Positions 1-8,154 of a DNA stretch of 64,000 nt are shown piece by piece. How positions within the stretch are numbered: position 1 is the stretch's first letter; each line of letters opens with the position of its first letter. The stretch is from Crenobacter cavernae. Lineage in GTDB: Bacteria > Pseudomonadota > Gammaproteobacteria > Burkholderiales > Chromobacteriaceae. The stretch is from assembly GCF_003355495.1 (NCBI RefSeq), contig NZ_CP031337.1:2857001-2921000 (forward strand), in the 5' to 3' direction. The notes under the pieces are model-generated. The model made no database searches. It had not been told where the DNA came from and saw nothing but the letters and a program-made list of their open reading frames with translations. Both the position numbers and the translations under genes were made by a program.

Positions 1-972
1 GCAGCCGAATGGGAAATGAACTTCGGTCGTCCGGTCGACGGTCTCGGCAACTTCCGCGTCAACATCTTCCGCCAGAAGGGCGCGGTCGCGATGGTGGTGC
101 GCTTCATCACGCCGACCATCCCATCGCTCGACAAGCTCAAGCTGCCGGCCAACCTCAAGCCGCTGATCCAGGGCAAGCGCGGGCTGATCATCGTCGTCGG
201 CGCGACCGGCAGCGGCAAGAGCTCGACCGTCGCCGCGCTGATCGGCCACCGCAACCAGGCGCAGAGCGGCCACATCCTGACCGTCGAGGACCCGATCGAA
301 TTCATCTTCGAGCACGGCCGCTCGATCGTGAACCAGCGCGAGATCGGCGTCGACACGCAAAGCTACGGCCACGCGCTGAAGAACGCGATGCGCGAGGCCC
401 CCGACCTGTTGATGATCGGCGAGATCCGCGACGCCGAGACGCTGAACTACGCGATCAACTACGCGCAGTCGGGCCACCTGTGCGTGACGACGCTGCACGC
501 CAACAACAGCTACCACATGCTGAACCGCATGATCAGCTTCTTCCCGCCGGAAACCCGCCAGTCACTCTTGATGGATTTGTCGGTATCATTGCGGGCGGTG
601 ATCTCGCAGCGGCTGGTCCCGACCGCCGACGGCAAGCTGACGCCGGCGGTCGAACTCCTGATCAATACGCCGCACATCGCCGAACTGATCCGCACCGGCG
701 AGGTCGACCGCATCAAGGAAGCGATCGAGAACAGCCTGAGCGAAGGTTCGCAGACCTTCGAGCAGTCGCTGTACCGCCTCTACCAGGAAGGCGCGATCAC
801 GCTTGACGACGCGCTAAAGAACGCCGATTCGCCGACCAACCTGTACTGGCTGATCAACAACGCCGCCGACTCGCAGCCGGCGCGCGCGGTCGACGCCGCG
901 CGGCAGGCCGACGGCGAGCAAGCCACCGCGCGGCCGCCGGCCAGCTTCGACGGCTTCACGCTCGACATTTGA
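1..972 (+). CDS. pilU: Type IV pilus retraction ATPase, PilU-like (5' truncated by window edge)
   Basis: Hexameric AAA-type secretion ATPase that works at the inner-membrane base of type IV pili and helps pilus retraction, hence twitching and DNA uptake. The frame is open from base 1, so the true start lies upstream. Counting from the methionine at base 16, the Walker A motif GATGSGKS is at residues 62-69, followed by TVEDPIE (Asp box), LLMIGEIRD (Walker B) and the His box around TTLHANN. The C-terminal EGSQTFEQSLYRLY and DALKNADSPTNLYWLI segments fit PilU better than PilT. About 324 residues are present; PilU/PilT proteins are usually 340-400. The stop is at 970-972, and the next gene starts 21 bases later. 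PilU rather than PilT is a family-level judgement. Confidence 0.88.
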   Translation, partial: AAEWEMNFGRPVDGLGNFRVNIFRQKGAVAMVVRFITPTIPSLDKLKLPANLKPLIQGKRGLIIVVGATGSGKSSTVAALIGHRNQAQSGHILTVEDPIEFIFEHGRSIVNQREIGVDTQSYGHALKNAMREAPDLLMIGEIRDAETLNYAINYAQSGHLCVTTLHANNSYHMLNRMISFFPPETRQSLLMDLSVSLRAVISQRLVPTADGKLTPAVELLINTPHIAELIRTGEVDRIKEAIENSLSEGSQTFEQSLYRLYQEGAITLDDALKNADSPTNLYWLINNAADSQPARAVDAARQADGEQATARPPASFDGFTLDI

Positions 973-993
973 CACCCGAACCGAACCAGCCCC

Positions 994-1344
994 ATGACCA
1001 CCCTCTACGGCATCCCCAACTGCAACACGGTGAAAAAAGCACGCCAATGGCTCCTCGACGCCGGCGTCGACCACACCTTCCACGACTTCAAGAAGCTGGG
1101 CGCGCCGGCCGACCGGCTCGCCGCCTGGGCCGACGAGCTCGGCCTCGCGAAGATCGTCAATCGCCAGGGCACGACCTGGCGCGGCCTGTCGGATGAAGAC
1201 CAGGCGCGTGCCGAAGCACGCGAATCGGCGATCGCGCTGATGCAGGACAAGACCTCGGTCATCAAGCGCCCGGTGCTCGAGCACGACGGCAAGATCCTCG
1301 CCGGCTTCTCCGAAGCGGCCTACGCGGAGGCATTCCAACGATGA
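994..1344 (+). CDS. ArsC/Spx-family protein (YffB-like)
   Basis: A 116-residue thioredoxin-fold protein of the ArsC/Spx superfamily. The N-terminal YGIPNCNTVKKA matches the CxxxxK-type loop of this family, with a single cysteine in the NCNTVKKA segment. The size and the later LIQDKT-like/KRPVLE motif (here LMQDKTSVIKRPVLE) are typical of YffB. YffB-like proteins are not proven arsenate reductases; a glutathione-dependent thiol role has been suggested. The gene overlaps dapE by 4 bases (ATGA at 1341-1344), so the two are probably translationally coupled. A yffB-dapE pair is a common arrangement in proteobacteria, which supports the assignment. Confidence 0.85.
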   Translation: MTTLYGIPNCNTVKKARQWLLDAGVDHTFHDFKKLGAPADRLAAWADELGLAKIVNRQGTTWRGLSDEDQARAEARESAIALMQDKTSVIKRPVLEHDGKILAGFSEAAYAEAFQR

Positions 1345-2471
1345 GCGCGACCCTCGAACTGACGCAGGAACTGATCCGCCTCGACTCGATCACGCCGCGC
1401 GACGCCGGCTGCCAGCCGCTGATGATCGAAAGACTCGAGGCGCTCGGCTTCGTCGTCGAGAACATGCGCTTTAACGACGTCGACAACTTCTGGGCGCGCC
1501 GCGGCACGGCCGGCCCGGTGGTCTGCTTCGCCGGCCACACCGACGTGGTTCCGACCGGCCCGGTCGAGCGCTGGGACTCGCACCCGTTCGAGCCGACGAT
1601 CCGCGACGGCCACCTGTTCGGCCGCGGCGCCGCCGACATGAAGGCGTCGCTCGCCGGCTTCATCACGGCGATCGAACGCTTTGTCGCCGCGCACCCCGAC
1701 CACGCTGGCTCGATCGCGCTGTTGATCACCTCGGACGAGGAAGGCGTCGCGCACGACGGCACCGTCCGCGTCGTCGATGCGCTCGAGGCGCGCGGCGAGG
1801 CGATAGACTACTGCATCGTCGGCGAGCCGACGTCGAGCGACGTGCTCGGCGACACGATCAAGAACGGCCGCCGCGGCTCGCTGTCCGGCCGCCTCGTCAT
1901 CAAGGGCCAACAGGGCCACATCGCCTATCCGCACCTGGCCAAGAATCCGATCCACTTGATGGCGCCGGCGTTGGCCGAGCTGGTAAACGAGCATTGGGAC
2001 GACGGCAACGCCTACTTCCCGCCTACCAGCTGGCAGGTGTCGAACCTGAACTCGGGCACCGGCGCGACCAACGTGATCCCGGGCACCGCCGAGCTGAAGT
2101 TCAACTTCCGCTTCTCGCCCGAGCACAACGCCGAGTCGCTGAAGGCGCGCGTGCACGAGACCCTCGACGGCCACGGCCTCGACTACGAACTCGAATGGGC
2201 GCTGTCGGGCAATCCGTTTATCACCGAGCCGGGCAAGTTGACCGCGGCGATCGGCGCGGCGATCAGCGACGTCACCGGCGTCACGCCCGAACTGTCGACC
2301 AGCGGCGGCACCTCGGACGGCCGTTTCATCAAGCGCATCGCGAAGGAACTGGTCGAGTTCGGCCCGATCAACGCGACCATCCACAAGCTCAACGAGTGCA
2401 TCCGCGTCGATGACGTCGAGCCGCTGTCGCAGGTTTACGAGGCGACACTGGAACGCCTGCTGCTCGCCTGA
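1341..2471 (+). CDS. dapE: Succinyl-diaminopimelate desuccinylase
   Basis: Cytoplasmic M20-family zinc hydrolase that removes succinate from N-succinyl-LL-2,6-diaminopimelate in the lysine/meso-DAP pathway feeding peptidoglycan synthesis. Its 376 residues are the normal DapE length. Visible metal-site motifs are FAGHTDVVPTGP, FGRGAADMKAS, and TSDEEG with the catalytic Glu, plus the C-terminal GGTSDGRF. The start overlaps the stop of the ArsC-like gene (ATGA). Transcription appears to end at the motif-based hairpin at 2488-2541. A second lysine-pathway gene, dapB, lies far away at 44.6 kb. Confidence 0.96.
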   Translation: MSATLELTQELIRLDSITPRDAGCQPLMIERLEALGFVVENMRFNDVDNFWARRGTAGPVVCFAGHTDVVPTGPVERWDSHPFEPTIRDGHLFGRGAADMKASLAGFITAIERFVAAHPDHAGSIALLITSDEEGVAHDGTVRVVDALEARGEAIDYCIVGEPTSSDVLGDTIKNGRRGSLSGRLVIKGQQGHIAYPHLAKNPIHLMAPALAELVNEHWDDGNAYFPPTSWQVSNLNSGTGATNVIPGTAELKFNFRFSPEHNAESLKARVHETLDGHGLDYELEWALSGNPFITEPGKLTAAIGAAISDVTGVTPELSTSGGTSDGRFIKRIAKELVEFGPINATIHKLNECIRVDDVEPLSQVYEATLERLLLA

Positions 2472-2487
2472 GCCCGCACTTCACCCC

Positions 2488-2541
2488 AAAGGTTGGCCGA
2501 GACCGAGCGAAGCGTCGCGAGGAAAGACTCGGCCAACTTTT
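2488..2541 (+). terminator. Rho-independent terminator built from an inverted pair of the TTGGCCGAG word
   Basis: AAAGGTTGGCCGAG at 2488-2501 pairs with CTCGGCCAACTTT at 2528-2540 (one bulged G), enclosing a 26-base loop and running into a T-rich tail. It lies 17 bases after the dapE stop and can end dapE transcription. Confidence 0.75.
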
Positions 2542-2619
2542 TTCTTTCCCGCGACCCCTCCGCCAACATCGCTGTTCACCCTGATTGAGTGGCGAGCCAC
2601 GCCCCGCTACCATCAGGGC

Positions 2620-3246
2620 ATGGATATCGCCAAAATCGTCATCGCCCTCCTCGTCCTCGTGAATCCGCTGGGCGCCGTGCCGCTCTTCATCAGCCTGACG
2701 CCGCACAGCAGCCAGAGCGAGCGCAAGAAGATTGCCAAGACCGCGGCGATCTCGGTCGCGATCGTCATCGGCCTGTTCGCGCTGGTCGGCGAAGGCCTGC
2801 TGCGCTTTGTCGGCATCAGCATCGGCTCCTTCCAGGTCGGCGGCGGCCTGCTCGTGATGCTGATTGCGATCGCGCTGATGAACGCCAAGCCCAACCCGAC
2901 CAAGACCACCGACGAGGAGCGCGAGGAAGCCGAGAGCCGCAGCAATATCGCGGTGGTGCCGATGGCGATCCCGCTGTTGACCGGGCCGGGTACGATTTCC
3001 ACCGTGATCATCTACGCGACCACCGCGAAGACCGTCTGGCAGGTCGGCTCCCTCGTCGTCGCCGGCATGGTGGTGGCGAGCACCTGCTACCTCGCGATGA
3101 CGCTGGCGACGCCGATCTCGCGCCTTCTCGGCCAGACCGGCATCAACATCGTCAACCGCGTAATGGGCATGCTGCTCGCCGCGGTGTCGGTCGAGATCGT
3201 CGTCGACGGCATTTACCGGCTGTTCCCGATGCTGGGCGCGCACTGA
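2620..3246 (+). CDS. MarC-family integral membrane protein
   Basis: A 208-residue inner-membrane protein of the MarC/YchE/YhgN family, with about six hydrophobic segments, the conserved N-terminal NPLGAVPLFISLT and the mid-protein VVPMAIPLLTGPGTIS signature. The family's substrate is unknown; the old link to multiple antibiotic resistance has not held up. I chose the ATG at 2620, because the frame is open further upstream but that part overlaps dapE and encodes no family sequence. The ribosome site is weak. It is separated from dapE by a terminator, so it is probably a single-gene unit. Confidence 0.85.
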   Translation: MDIAKIVIALLVLVNPLGAVPLFISLTPHSSQSERKKIAKTAAISVAIVIGLFALVGEGLLRFVGISIGSFQVGGGLLVMLIAIALMNAKPNPTKTTDEEREEAESRSNIAVVPMAIPLLTGPGTISTVIIYATTAKTVWQVGSLVVAGMVVASTCYLAMTLATPISRLLGQTGINIVNRVMGMLLAAVSVEIVVDGIYRLFPMLGAH

Positions 3247-3280
3247 GCCCGGCCGGGGCAGCTCACGACGACCTCGCCCC

Positions 3281-3310
3281 AAAGAAAACAGGCCACCCGG
3301 AGGTGGCCTG
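3281..3310 (-). terminator. Terminator of the DUF4136-like lipoprotein gene
   Basis: Read on the minus strand, CAGGCCACC and GGTGGCCTG form a 9-bp stem with a TCCG loop, followed by TTTTCTTT. It sits 13 bases past the stop codon. Confidence 0.8.
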
Positions 3311-3322
3311 TCGCGTGTTCGC

Positions 3323-3949
3323 TCAGGACCTGGGCAGCAACAGGCCCTGCTTGCGCAGACTGTCGTCGACGACGCCTTCCAGCCCCTTGACGAGCTCGGC
3401 CGACGAGCGCGGATCGACGGTCTCGGTAACCGCGTTCCACACCATCTTCCCTTCCGGCAGCCGGTAGAGCAGCACCTCGACCACGACCCGCGTCGTCAGC
3501 GTGGTGTAGCCCGGCGTTGTGTACGCGTAAGGGTAATAGCTGTAGAACGAGCGGTAGCCCGGCCCCCAGCCACCCCAGCCACCGACCCAGTTGGTTTCCG
3601 GAGGATGGTAGCGCGTGGTCGTGTCGTGCGACACCAGCCGCGCCAACAGCGCGCTGTCGAAGCCTTCGCGCGACAACTTGTCGCGCAGCGCGGGCGTCGA
3701 CACGTCGGCGCCGAGGCCGAGCCGGTTGCCCGCCCGGGCGTCGACCCGGTTCCTGGCGCTCAGGTTCAGCGCCAGTTGATCTTCGGCAAACTGGCAGACC
3801 CGGCTGTCCTGGGCCGCGACGAACACCGCCATTTTCCTCACCGAGCCGGCGGCATCCTGCGCATCCCGCCATTCCGAGCGCAAGTGCGTCGACGCGCAGG
3901 CGGCCAACAGCAGCGCCACGCCGGCACACGCCCATCGATCTAGCTGCAT
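3323..3949 (-). CDS. DUF4136-like lipoprotein
   Basis: A 208-residue predicted lipoprotein with a short hydrophobic signal and a lipobox ending at Cys18 (LLLAAC). After the signal come RSEWRDA and a middle Gly/Trp/Tyr-rich stretch (GGWGGWGPGYRSFYSYY), then TRVVVEVLLYRLPEGKMVW and a C-terminal VDDSLRKQGLL. This layout matches DUF4136 envelope lipoproteins, whose function is unknown. The frame extends upstream to 3970, but the ATG at 3949 directly precedes the signal peptide. It is probably monocistronic, with its own terminator. Confidence 0.7.
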   Translation of the reverse strand: MQLDRWACAGVALLLAACASTHLRSEWRDAQDAAGSVRKMAVFVAAQDSRVCQFAEDQLALNLSARNRVDARAGNRLGLGADVSTPALRDKLSREGFDSALLARLVSHDTTTRYHPPETNWVGGWGGWGPGYRSFYSYYPYAYTTPGYTTLTTRVVVEVLLYRLPEGKMVWNAVTETVDPRSSAELVKGLEGVVDDSLRKQGLLLPRS

Positions 3950-3984
3950 GGCGATCTCCGCACCATTCAATCAATGCAATGCGA

Positions 3985-4581
3985 TCAAACGCCGCGCCTC
4001 TCGAACATCGCCTGCGCTAGCGTCCCCGGGTCGACGTACTCGAGCTCGCCGCCCACCGGCATGCCGCGCGCGATCCTTGACAGTTTGAGCCCGCGGTTCT
4101 TCAGCAGTTCCGACACCACGTGCGCGGTCGCCTCGCCCTCGGCGGTGAAATTGGTCGCGATGATGACTTCCTCGACCGTGCCGTCGAGCGCGCGGTGGAA
4201 CAGCTTCTCGAGCGCGACGTCGCGCGGGCCGACGCCGTCGAGCGGCGAGATGCGTCCCATCAGCACGAAGTAGAGGCCGTCGAAGCACTGCGCCTGCTCG
4301 AGCATCAATAGGTCGGCCGGCATCTCGACCACGCACAGCACGTCCTGGCGGCGCTCTTCGTCCGCACACAGATTGCAGATCGGCATCTCGCTGAAGGTGT
4401 TGCAGCGCTCGCAATGGGTGAGGTTGGCCAAAGCCCGATCGAGCGCGCGCGCGAGCTTCTCCGCCCCGCCCTTGTCGCGCTGCAACAGATGGAAAGCCAT
4501 GCGCTGGGCCGACTTGGGGCCGACGCCGGGCAGCACCTTGAGCGCGGCGATCAGCGAATCGAGCGAGGGGGGATTTTTCAT
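3985..4581 (-). CDS. recR: Recombination protein RecR
   Basis: A 198-residue DNA-binding protein of the RecFOR pathway, which loads RecA at gaps. It has the N-terminal helix-hairpin-helix (LPGVGPKSAQRMAFHLL), a four-cysteine zinc site (C57, C60, C69, C72 in CERC and CNLC) and a TOPRIM domain (VVEMPADLLMLEQ onwards). The frame is open up to 4671, but the ATG at 4581 gives the family's usual N-terminus. It completes the widespread dnaX-ybaB-recR cluster, though a strong motif hairpin separates it from ybaB. Confidence 0.96.
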   Translation of the reverse strand: MKNPPSLDSLIAALKVLPGVGPKSAQRMAFHLLQRDKGGAEKLARALDRALANLTHCERCNTFSEMPICNLCADEERRQDVLCVVEMPADLLMLEQAQCFDGLYFVLMGRISPLDGVGPRDVALEKLFHRALDGTVEEVIIATNFTAEGEATAHVVSELLKNRGLKLSRIARGMPVGGELEYVDPGTLAQAMFERRGV

Positions 4582-4597
4582 AGGGACCCAAAAGCAC

Positions 4598-4637
4598 AAA
4601 GGTTGGCCGAGCCCCTTGGCGTCGGCCAACCTTTTAT
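4598..4637 (-). terminator. Inverted pair of the uptake-like word between ybaB and recR
   Basis: AAAGGTTGGCCGA at 4598-4610 and TCGGCCAACCTTT at 4622-4634 form a perfect 13-bp stem with an 11-base loop. It lies in the ybaB-recR gap of an otherwise standard operon. On the minus strand its downstream arm ends CCTTTGTGCTTTT, so it may act as a partial terminator that lowers recR transcription. Confidence 0.6.
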
Positions 4638-4707
4638 CAACGTGGAAGCCAGGTAAAGCGCTTCTCCACAAAGCACCGCGTCATCGCAGGCTCGAACAGC
4701 ATCCGGC

Positions 4708-5046
4708 TCAGAACGGCAGTTTCATGCCCGGCGGCAGGTTCAGGCCGTTGGTGAAGCCCGACATCTTTTCCTGCGTGGTCGTCTCGACCTTGCGCACCGC
4801 GTCGTTCAGCGCGGCGGCGATCAGGTCTTCGAGCATTTCCTTGTCGTCGGCGTCGCCTGACACGAGGCTTGGGTCGATCGACACGCGCTTGACCGCGTGC
4901 TGGCAGTTCATCACCACCTTGACGAGGCCGGCGCCGGCCTGGCCCTCGACCTCGACGTTGGCCAGTTCTTCCTGCGCCTTCTTCATGTTTTCCTGCATCT
5001 GCTGGGCCTGCTTCATCAGGCCGGCGATTCCGCCTTTGCCGAACAT
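4708..5046 (-). CDS. ybaB: Nucleoid-associated protein YbaB/EbfC family
   Basis: A 112-residue DNA-binding protein of the YbaB/EbfC family. Such proteins form tweezer-like dimers on the nucleoid and are almost always encoded between dnaX and recR. Typical features are the Met/Gln-rich N-terminal helix (GLMKQAQQMQENMKKAQEEL), the central VEVEGQAGAGLVKVVMN sheet and the DLIAAALNDAVRKVE helix. It begins 4 bases after the dnaX stop, so the two are co-transcribed and probably coupled. The exact cellular role of the family is still unclear. Confidence 0.95.
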   Translation of the reverse strand: MFGKGGIAGLMKQAQQMQENMKKAQEELANVEVEGQAGAGLVKVVMNCQHAVKRVSIDPSLVSGDADDKEMLEDLIAAALNDAVRKVETTTQEKMSGFTNGLNLPPGMKLPF

Positions 5047-5050
5047 GGTG

Positions 5051-7009
5051 TCACTCCTGGATGGGTTGGATGGTGTCGGTCAACAGCACCGCGCCGAATT
5101 CGCGTTCGAATGCCTTGACCACGGGGTCGTTCTCCAGCGACGTGCGCGCCGCCGCCAGTTGCTCGTTTCTGTGCCGCGCGCGCCTGAGCGCGGGCGTCTC
5201 GCCGATCGACGCGTCGGTTTCGACATAGACCTCGATCGACTGATCGAGGCAGGCCGAGATCGCTTCCTTCAATTTTTGCACCGATTCGCGTGCCGCGCCC
5301 GGGTGGTTGGCGAACGCCGGCGCGATCGCCAGATGCCAGCGCTCGCCGTCGATGCGCTTGAGCACTGCATTTTCGAGCAGCATGCGCGCCATGCCGAGCT
5401 TGCTCGCCGCGGTCGCCATCAGGTGGTCGGCCAGATTCAGCCAGTCGCCATCGAAACGGAACGGCCCGGCGGGCTCGGCCGACGTTTGGGATTCTGGCTG
5501 GGCTTGCGGCGCAATCGGCGTCGGCGCGGGTTCTGCGGGCTTTGCCGCGGCCGGCGCCGGCTTGCCGGCCGTCTCGCGGCGCGCTTCGGTCGCGACCGCG
5601 CGCGGCGCGTCGTCCCAGCCGTCGGGCGGCGGCGCCTCGTCCATCCACGGCGGGACGTCAAAGTCGGCGGCGCGCGGTACGGACTGCGGCGGAACTTGCG
5701 GTGTGGCTTGCGTCGGCTCGGCTGCCTTGGGCGGCGCGGGTTCCGCTGCCGGCTCGGGTTCGGGAGCCGGCTCGGCCACGGGCTCGCTCGGCCGGGCAGC
5801 GGCTTGAGGCGCGTGCGCCGGCACGGCCGCTGCGGGCTGCGGCGTCTTCACAGGCGTCGACGCCGGGGACGAGGCGCTTCGCACCGCCGGCGCCTTGGTC
5901 GCCCCGCCGCCTGCCGCAGGCAGTCGCGCCGGGTGGAAGGCCAGCATCCTGAGCAAAGCCATGTTGAAGCCGGCGTGCTCGTCGGGCGCGAGCGGCAGGT
6001 CCTTACGGCCGTGCACGGCGATCTGGTAGTAAAGCTGTACGTCTTCGGGCGCGAGCCGCTCGGCGAGCGAGAAGATGGCGTCGCGTTCGGGCTCGTCGGG
6101 CGCCAGCGCCGCCGGCACGGTCTGTGCGAGCGCGACCTGGTGCAGCAGCAGCGCGAGCTCGGCCAACGCGTGGTCGAAGCCGACCGAAAGCTCGGCCAGG
6201 CTGTCGGCCTCGGCCAACAGGCGCGGCCCGTCGTTGTCGGCGAGCGCTTCGAGCAAGGTAAACAGATAACGGCGGTCGATCGCGCCGAGCATCGCGCGCA
6301 CGCCGCCCTCCTCCACCGTCCCGATGCCGTAGGCGATCGCCTGGTCCAAGAGCGACAGCGCATCGCGCATCGAACCGGCGGCGGCGCGGCCGAGCAAGGC
6401 CAGCGCGGCCGGCTCGAACGGCACCTGTTCGGCGTCGAGCACGTAGGCGAGGTGACCGGCGACCTGCTGCGGCGTCATATTGCGCAGCGAGAACTGCAGG
6501 CAGCGGCTCAATACCGTGACCGGCACCTTCTGCGGGTCGGTGGTGGCGAGGATGAACTTGACGTGCGAAGGCGGTTCTTCCAGCGTCTTCAGCATCGCGT
6601 TGAAGGCGCTTTTGGACAGCATGTGCACTTCGTCGATGATGTAGACCTTGAAGCGGCCCGACGACGGCGCGTACTGCGCGTTCTCCAGCACTTCGCGGAT
6701 ATTGTCGATGCCGGTGTTCGACGCGGCGTCGATCTCCAGCAGGTCGACGAAGCGGCCGGCGTCGATCTGCGTACACGACGAGCAGACGCCGCACGGCTCG
6801 GCGCCGGCGCCCTGTTCGCAGTTCAGGCTTTTGGCGAGGATGCGCGCGATGGTGGTCTTGCCCACGCCGCGCGTGCCGGTCAACAGGTAGGCGTGGTGCA
6901 GGCGGTTTTCCGCGAGCGCGTTCGACAGCGCGCGCACCACGTGCTCCTGGCCGACCAGATCGGCAAAGCGCTTGGGACGCCACTTGCGGGCTAGGACTTG
7001 GTAGCTCAT
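5051..7009 (-). CDS. dnaX: DNA polymerase III subunits gamma/tau
   Basis: Clamp-loader ATPase of the replicative polymerase, 652 residues. From the ATG at 7009 the N-terminus is MSYQVLARKWRPKRF. Walker A GTRGVGKT is at residues 45-52, the zinc site uses C64, C73, C76 and C79, and the DExx box is IIDEVHML. A long Ala/Pro-rich linker (about residues 385-520) separates the ATPase core from the C-terminal tau-specific region. The frame extends to a GTG at 7051 but lacks family sequence there. I did not see an obvious slippery site for a shorter gamma form. Two copies of the TTGGCCGAG word lie inside, read as Leu-Ala-Glu. Confidence 0.96.
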   Translation of the reverse strand: MSYQVLARKWRPKRFADLVGQEHVVRALSNALAENRLHHAYLLTGTRGVGKTTIARILAKSLNCEQGAGAEPCGVCSSCTQIDAGRFVDLLEIDAASNTGIDNIREVLENAQYAPSSGRFKVYIIDEVHMLSKSAFNAMLKTLEEPPSHVKFILATTDPQKVPVTVLSRCLQFSLRNMTPQQVAGHLAYVLDAEQVPFEPAALALLGRAAAGSMRDALSLLDQAIAYGIGTVEEGGVRAMLGAIDRRYLFTLLEALADNDGPRLLAEADSLAELSVGFDHALAELALLLHQVALAQTVPAALAPDEPERDAIFSLAERLAPEDVQLYYQIAVHGRKDLPLAPDEHAGFNMALLRMLAFHPARLPAAGGGATKAPAVRSASSPASTPVKTPQPAAAVPAHAPQAAARPSEPVAEPAPEPEPAAEPAPPKAAEPTQATPQVPPQSVPRAADFDVPPWMDEAPPPDGWDDAPRAVATEARRETAGKPAPAAAKPAEPAPTPIAPQAQPESQTSAEPAGPFRFDGDWLNLADHLMATAASKLGMARMLLENAVLKRIDGERWHLAIAPAFANHPGAARESVQKLKEAISACLDQSIEVYVETDASIGETPALRRARHRNEQLAAARTSLENDPVVKAFEREFGAVLLTDTIQPIQE

Positions 7010-7025
7010 GGCGGCGGATTCTACC

Positions 7026-8051
7026 TTATTGACCGGCGCGCGCGACACCACCGTCGGCGGCGTATTTCGCCTCGCGGATGCGCCCGGCCAGCTCCTGGGC
7101 CGCCTTCGCGTACAGCGTGCTCTTGTTGTAGCGGGTGATCACGTAGAAGTTGTTCAGCCCCAGCCAGTATTCGGTGACGCCGGGCGAGGTCTCGAGCGGC
7201 ACCAGCACCGCCTTTACCTCGTCACGCACCGGCGCCTGAGGCACGATGCCCATCCTCTTCAGCTCGCCGACCGTATAGTGCAGGTTGAATTTGTCGGCGA
7301 TGAGCCGGTCGACCTGCGGCCCCGGCGCGGCCTGCGCCGGCACCAGCACGTCGTCGCCGGCCATCCAGCCGTGGATCTTGAAATAGTTGGCGACGCTGCC
7401 GATCACGTCGGCGCTGTTGCCCCAGATGTCGCGATGGCCGTCGCCGTCGAAGTCGACAGCCCACTTTCTGAAGCTCGACGGCATGAACTGCGGCATGCCC
7501 ATCGCTCCGGCGTAGCTGCCCACAAAGCCCATCGGGTCGCGGCGCTCCTCCTTGGCGAGCAGCAGGAACTCGGTCAGCTCGTTGCGGAAGAATTCGGCGC
7601 GGCGCGGGTAGTCGAAGCCGACGGTCGCCAGCGCGTCGACGACGCGGAAGCTGCCCATGTTCTGGCCGTAGCGCGTCTCGATGCCGACGATGGCGGCGAT
7701 TATTTCCGGTGGCACGCCGTACGTCGCTTCGGCGCGCTGCAGCAGCGTCTCGTTGTCGCGCCAGAACGCGGCGCCGGCAGCGACCAGTCTGTCGTTCACG
7801 AAGCTGCCGCGGAACTGGTGCCACGGCCGCGACGTCGACGGCTTGTCGAGCGCGGTGATGATGCCGGGCTTGGACTCGACGTTGGCGAACACCGCCTCGA
7901 GTTCCGGGCGGTTGAAACGGCCGGTCGCGACCTGCTCGTCGATGTAGCGCTGCACGTCGGCGCGCAGGATCAGCGCGGCGTCGGCGAAGACGGCCGGCGT
8001 GACGGCCAGCGCCAGAGCGGCAGCGGCGAAATTTCGGAACGTGCGGGTCAT
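7026..8051 (-). CDS. mltB: Lytic murein transglycosylase B
   Basis: A 341-residue periplasmic or membrane-bound peptidoglycan lytic transglycosylase of the MltB/SltB family, which cuts MurNAc-GlcNAc bonds with formation of anhydro-MurNAc. From the start at 8051 there is a signal peptide (MTRTFRNFAAAALALAVTPAVFADA). The catalytic glutamate lies in AAIVGIETRYGQ, and YAGAMGMPQFMPSSF and DFDGDGHRDIWGN are MltB signatures. The signal ends in ADA with no clear lipobox cysteine, so the protein is more likely soluble than lipid-anchored. An in-frame ATG lies 6 bases upstream; AAAGGA fits the chosen start better. Confidence 0.92.
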   Translation of the reverse strand: MTRTFRNFAAAALALAVTPAVFADAALILRADVQRYIDEQVATGRFNRPELEAVFANVESKPGIITALDKPSTSRPWHQFRGSFVNDRLVAAGAAFWRDNETLLQRAEATYGVPPEIIAAIVGIETRYGQNMGSFRVVDALATVGFDYPRRAEFFRNELTEFLLLAKEERRDPMGFVGSYAGAMGMPQFMPSSFRKWAVDFDGDGHRDIWGNSADVIGSVANYFKIHGWMAGDDVLVPAQAAPGPQVDRLIADKFNLHYTVGELKRMGIVPQAPVRDEVKAVLVPLETSPGVTEYWLGLNNFYVITRYNKSTLYAKAAQELAGRIREAKYAADGGVARAGQ

Positions 8052-8071
8052 GGACATCCTTTTGCAAGACA

Positions 8072-8150
8072 GGGTTGGCCGAGCCATCGCGTCGCGCAGG
8101 CGGCTTCGCTCAGTCACCTGCGCGACGCGGCACCCGGCTCGGCCAAGCCC
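8072..8150. repeat. Wide inverted pair of the TTGGCCGAG word
   Basis: GGGTTGGCCGAGCC at 8072-8085 is mirrored by GGCTCGGCCAAGCCC at 8136-8150, with about 50 bases between. It fills most of the gap between hrcA (ends 8155) and the transglycosylase start (8051). The loop is long and there is no T-run, so termination is doubtful. Confidence 0.6.
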
Positions 8151-8154
8151 GGGT

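Noticed and set aside
4373..6994. An 873-codon plus-strand frame
   Set aside because: It lies antisense to dnaX, ybaB and recR, is Arg/Gly-rich without family motifs, and exists because GC-rich codons keep the opposite strand open.
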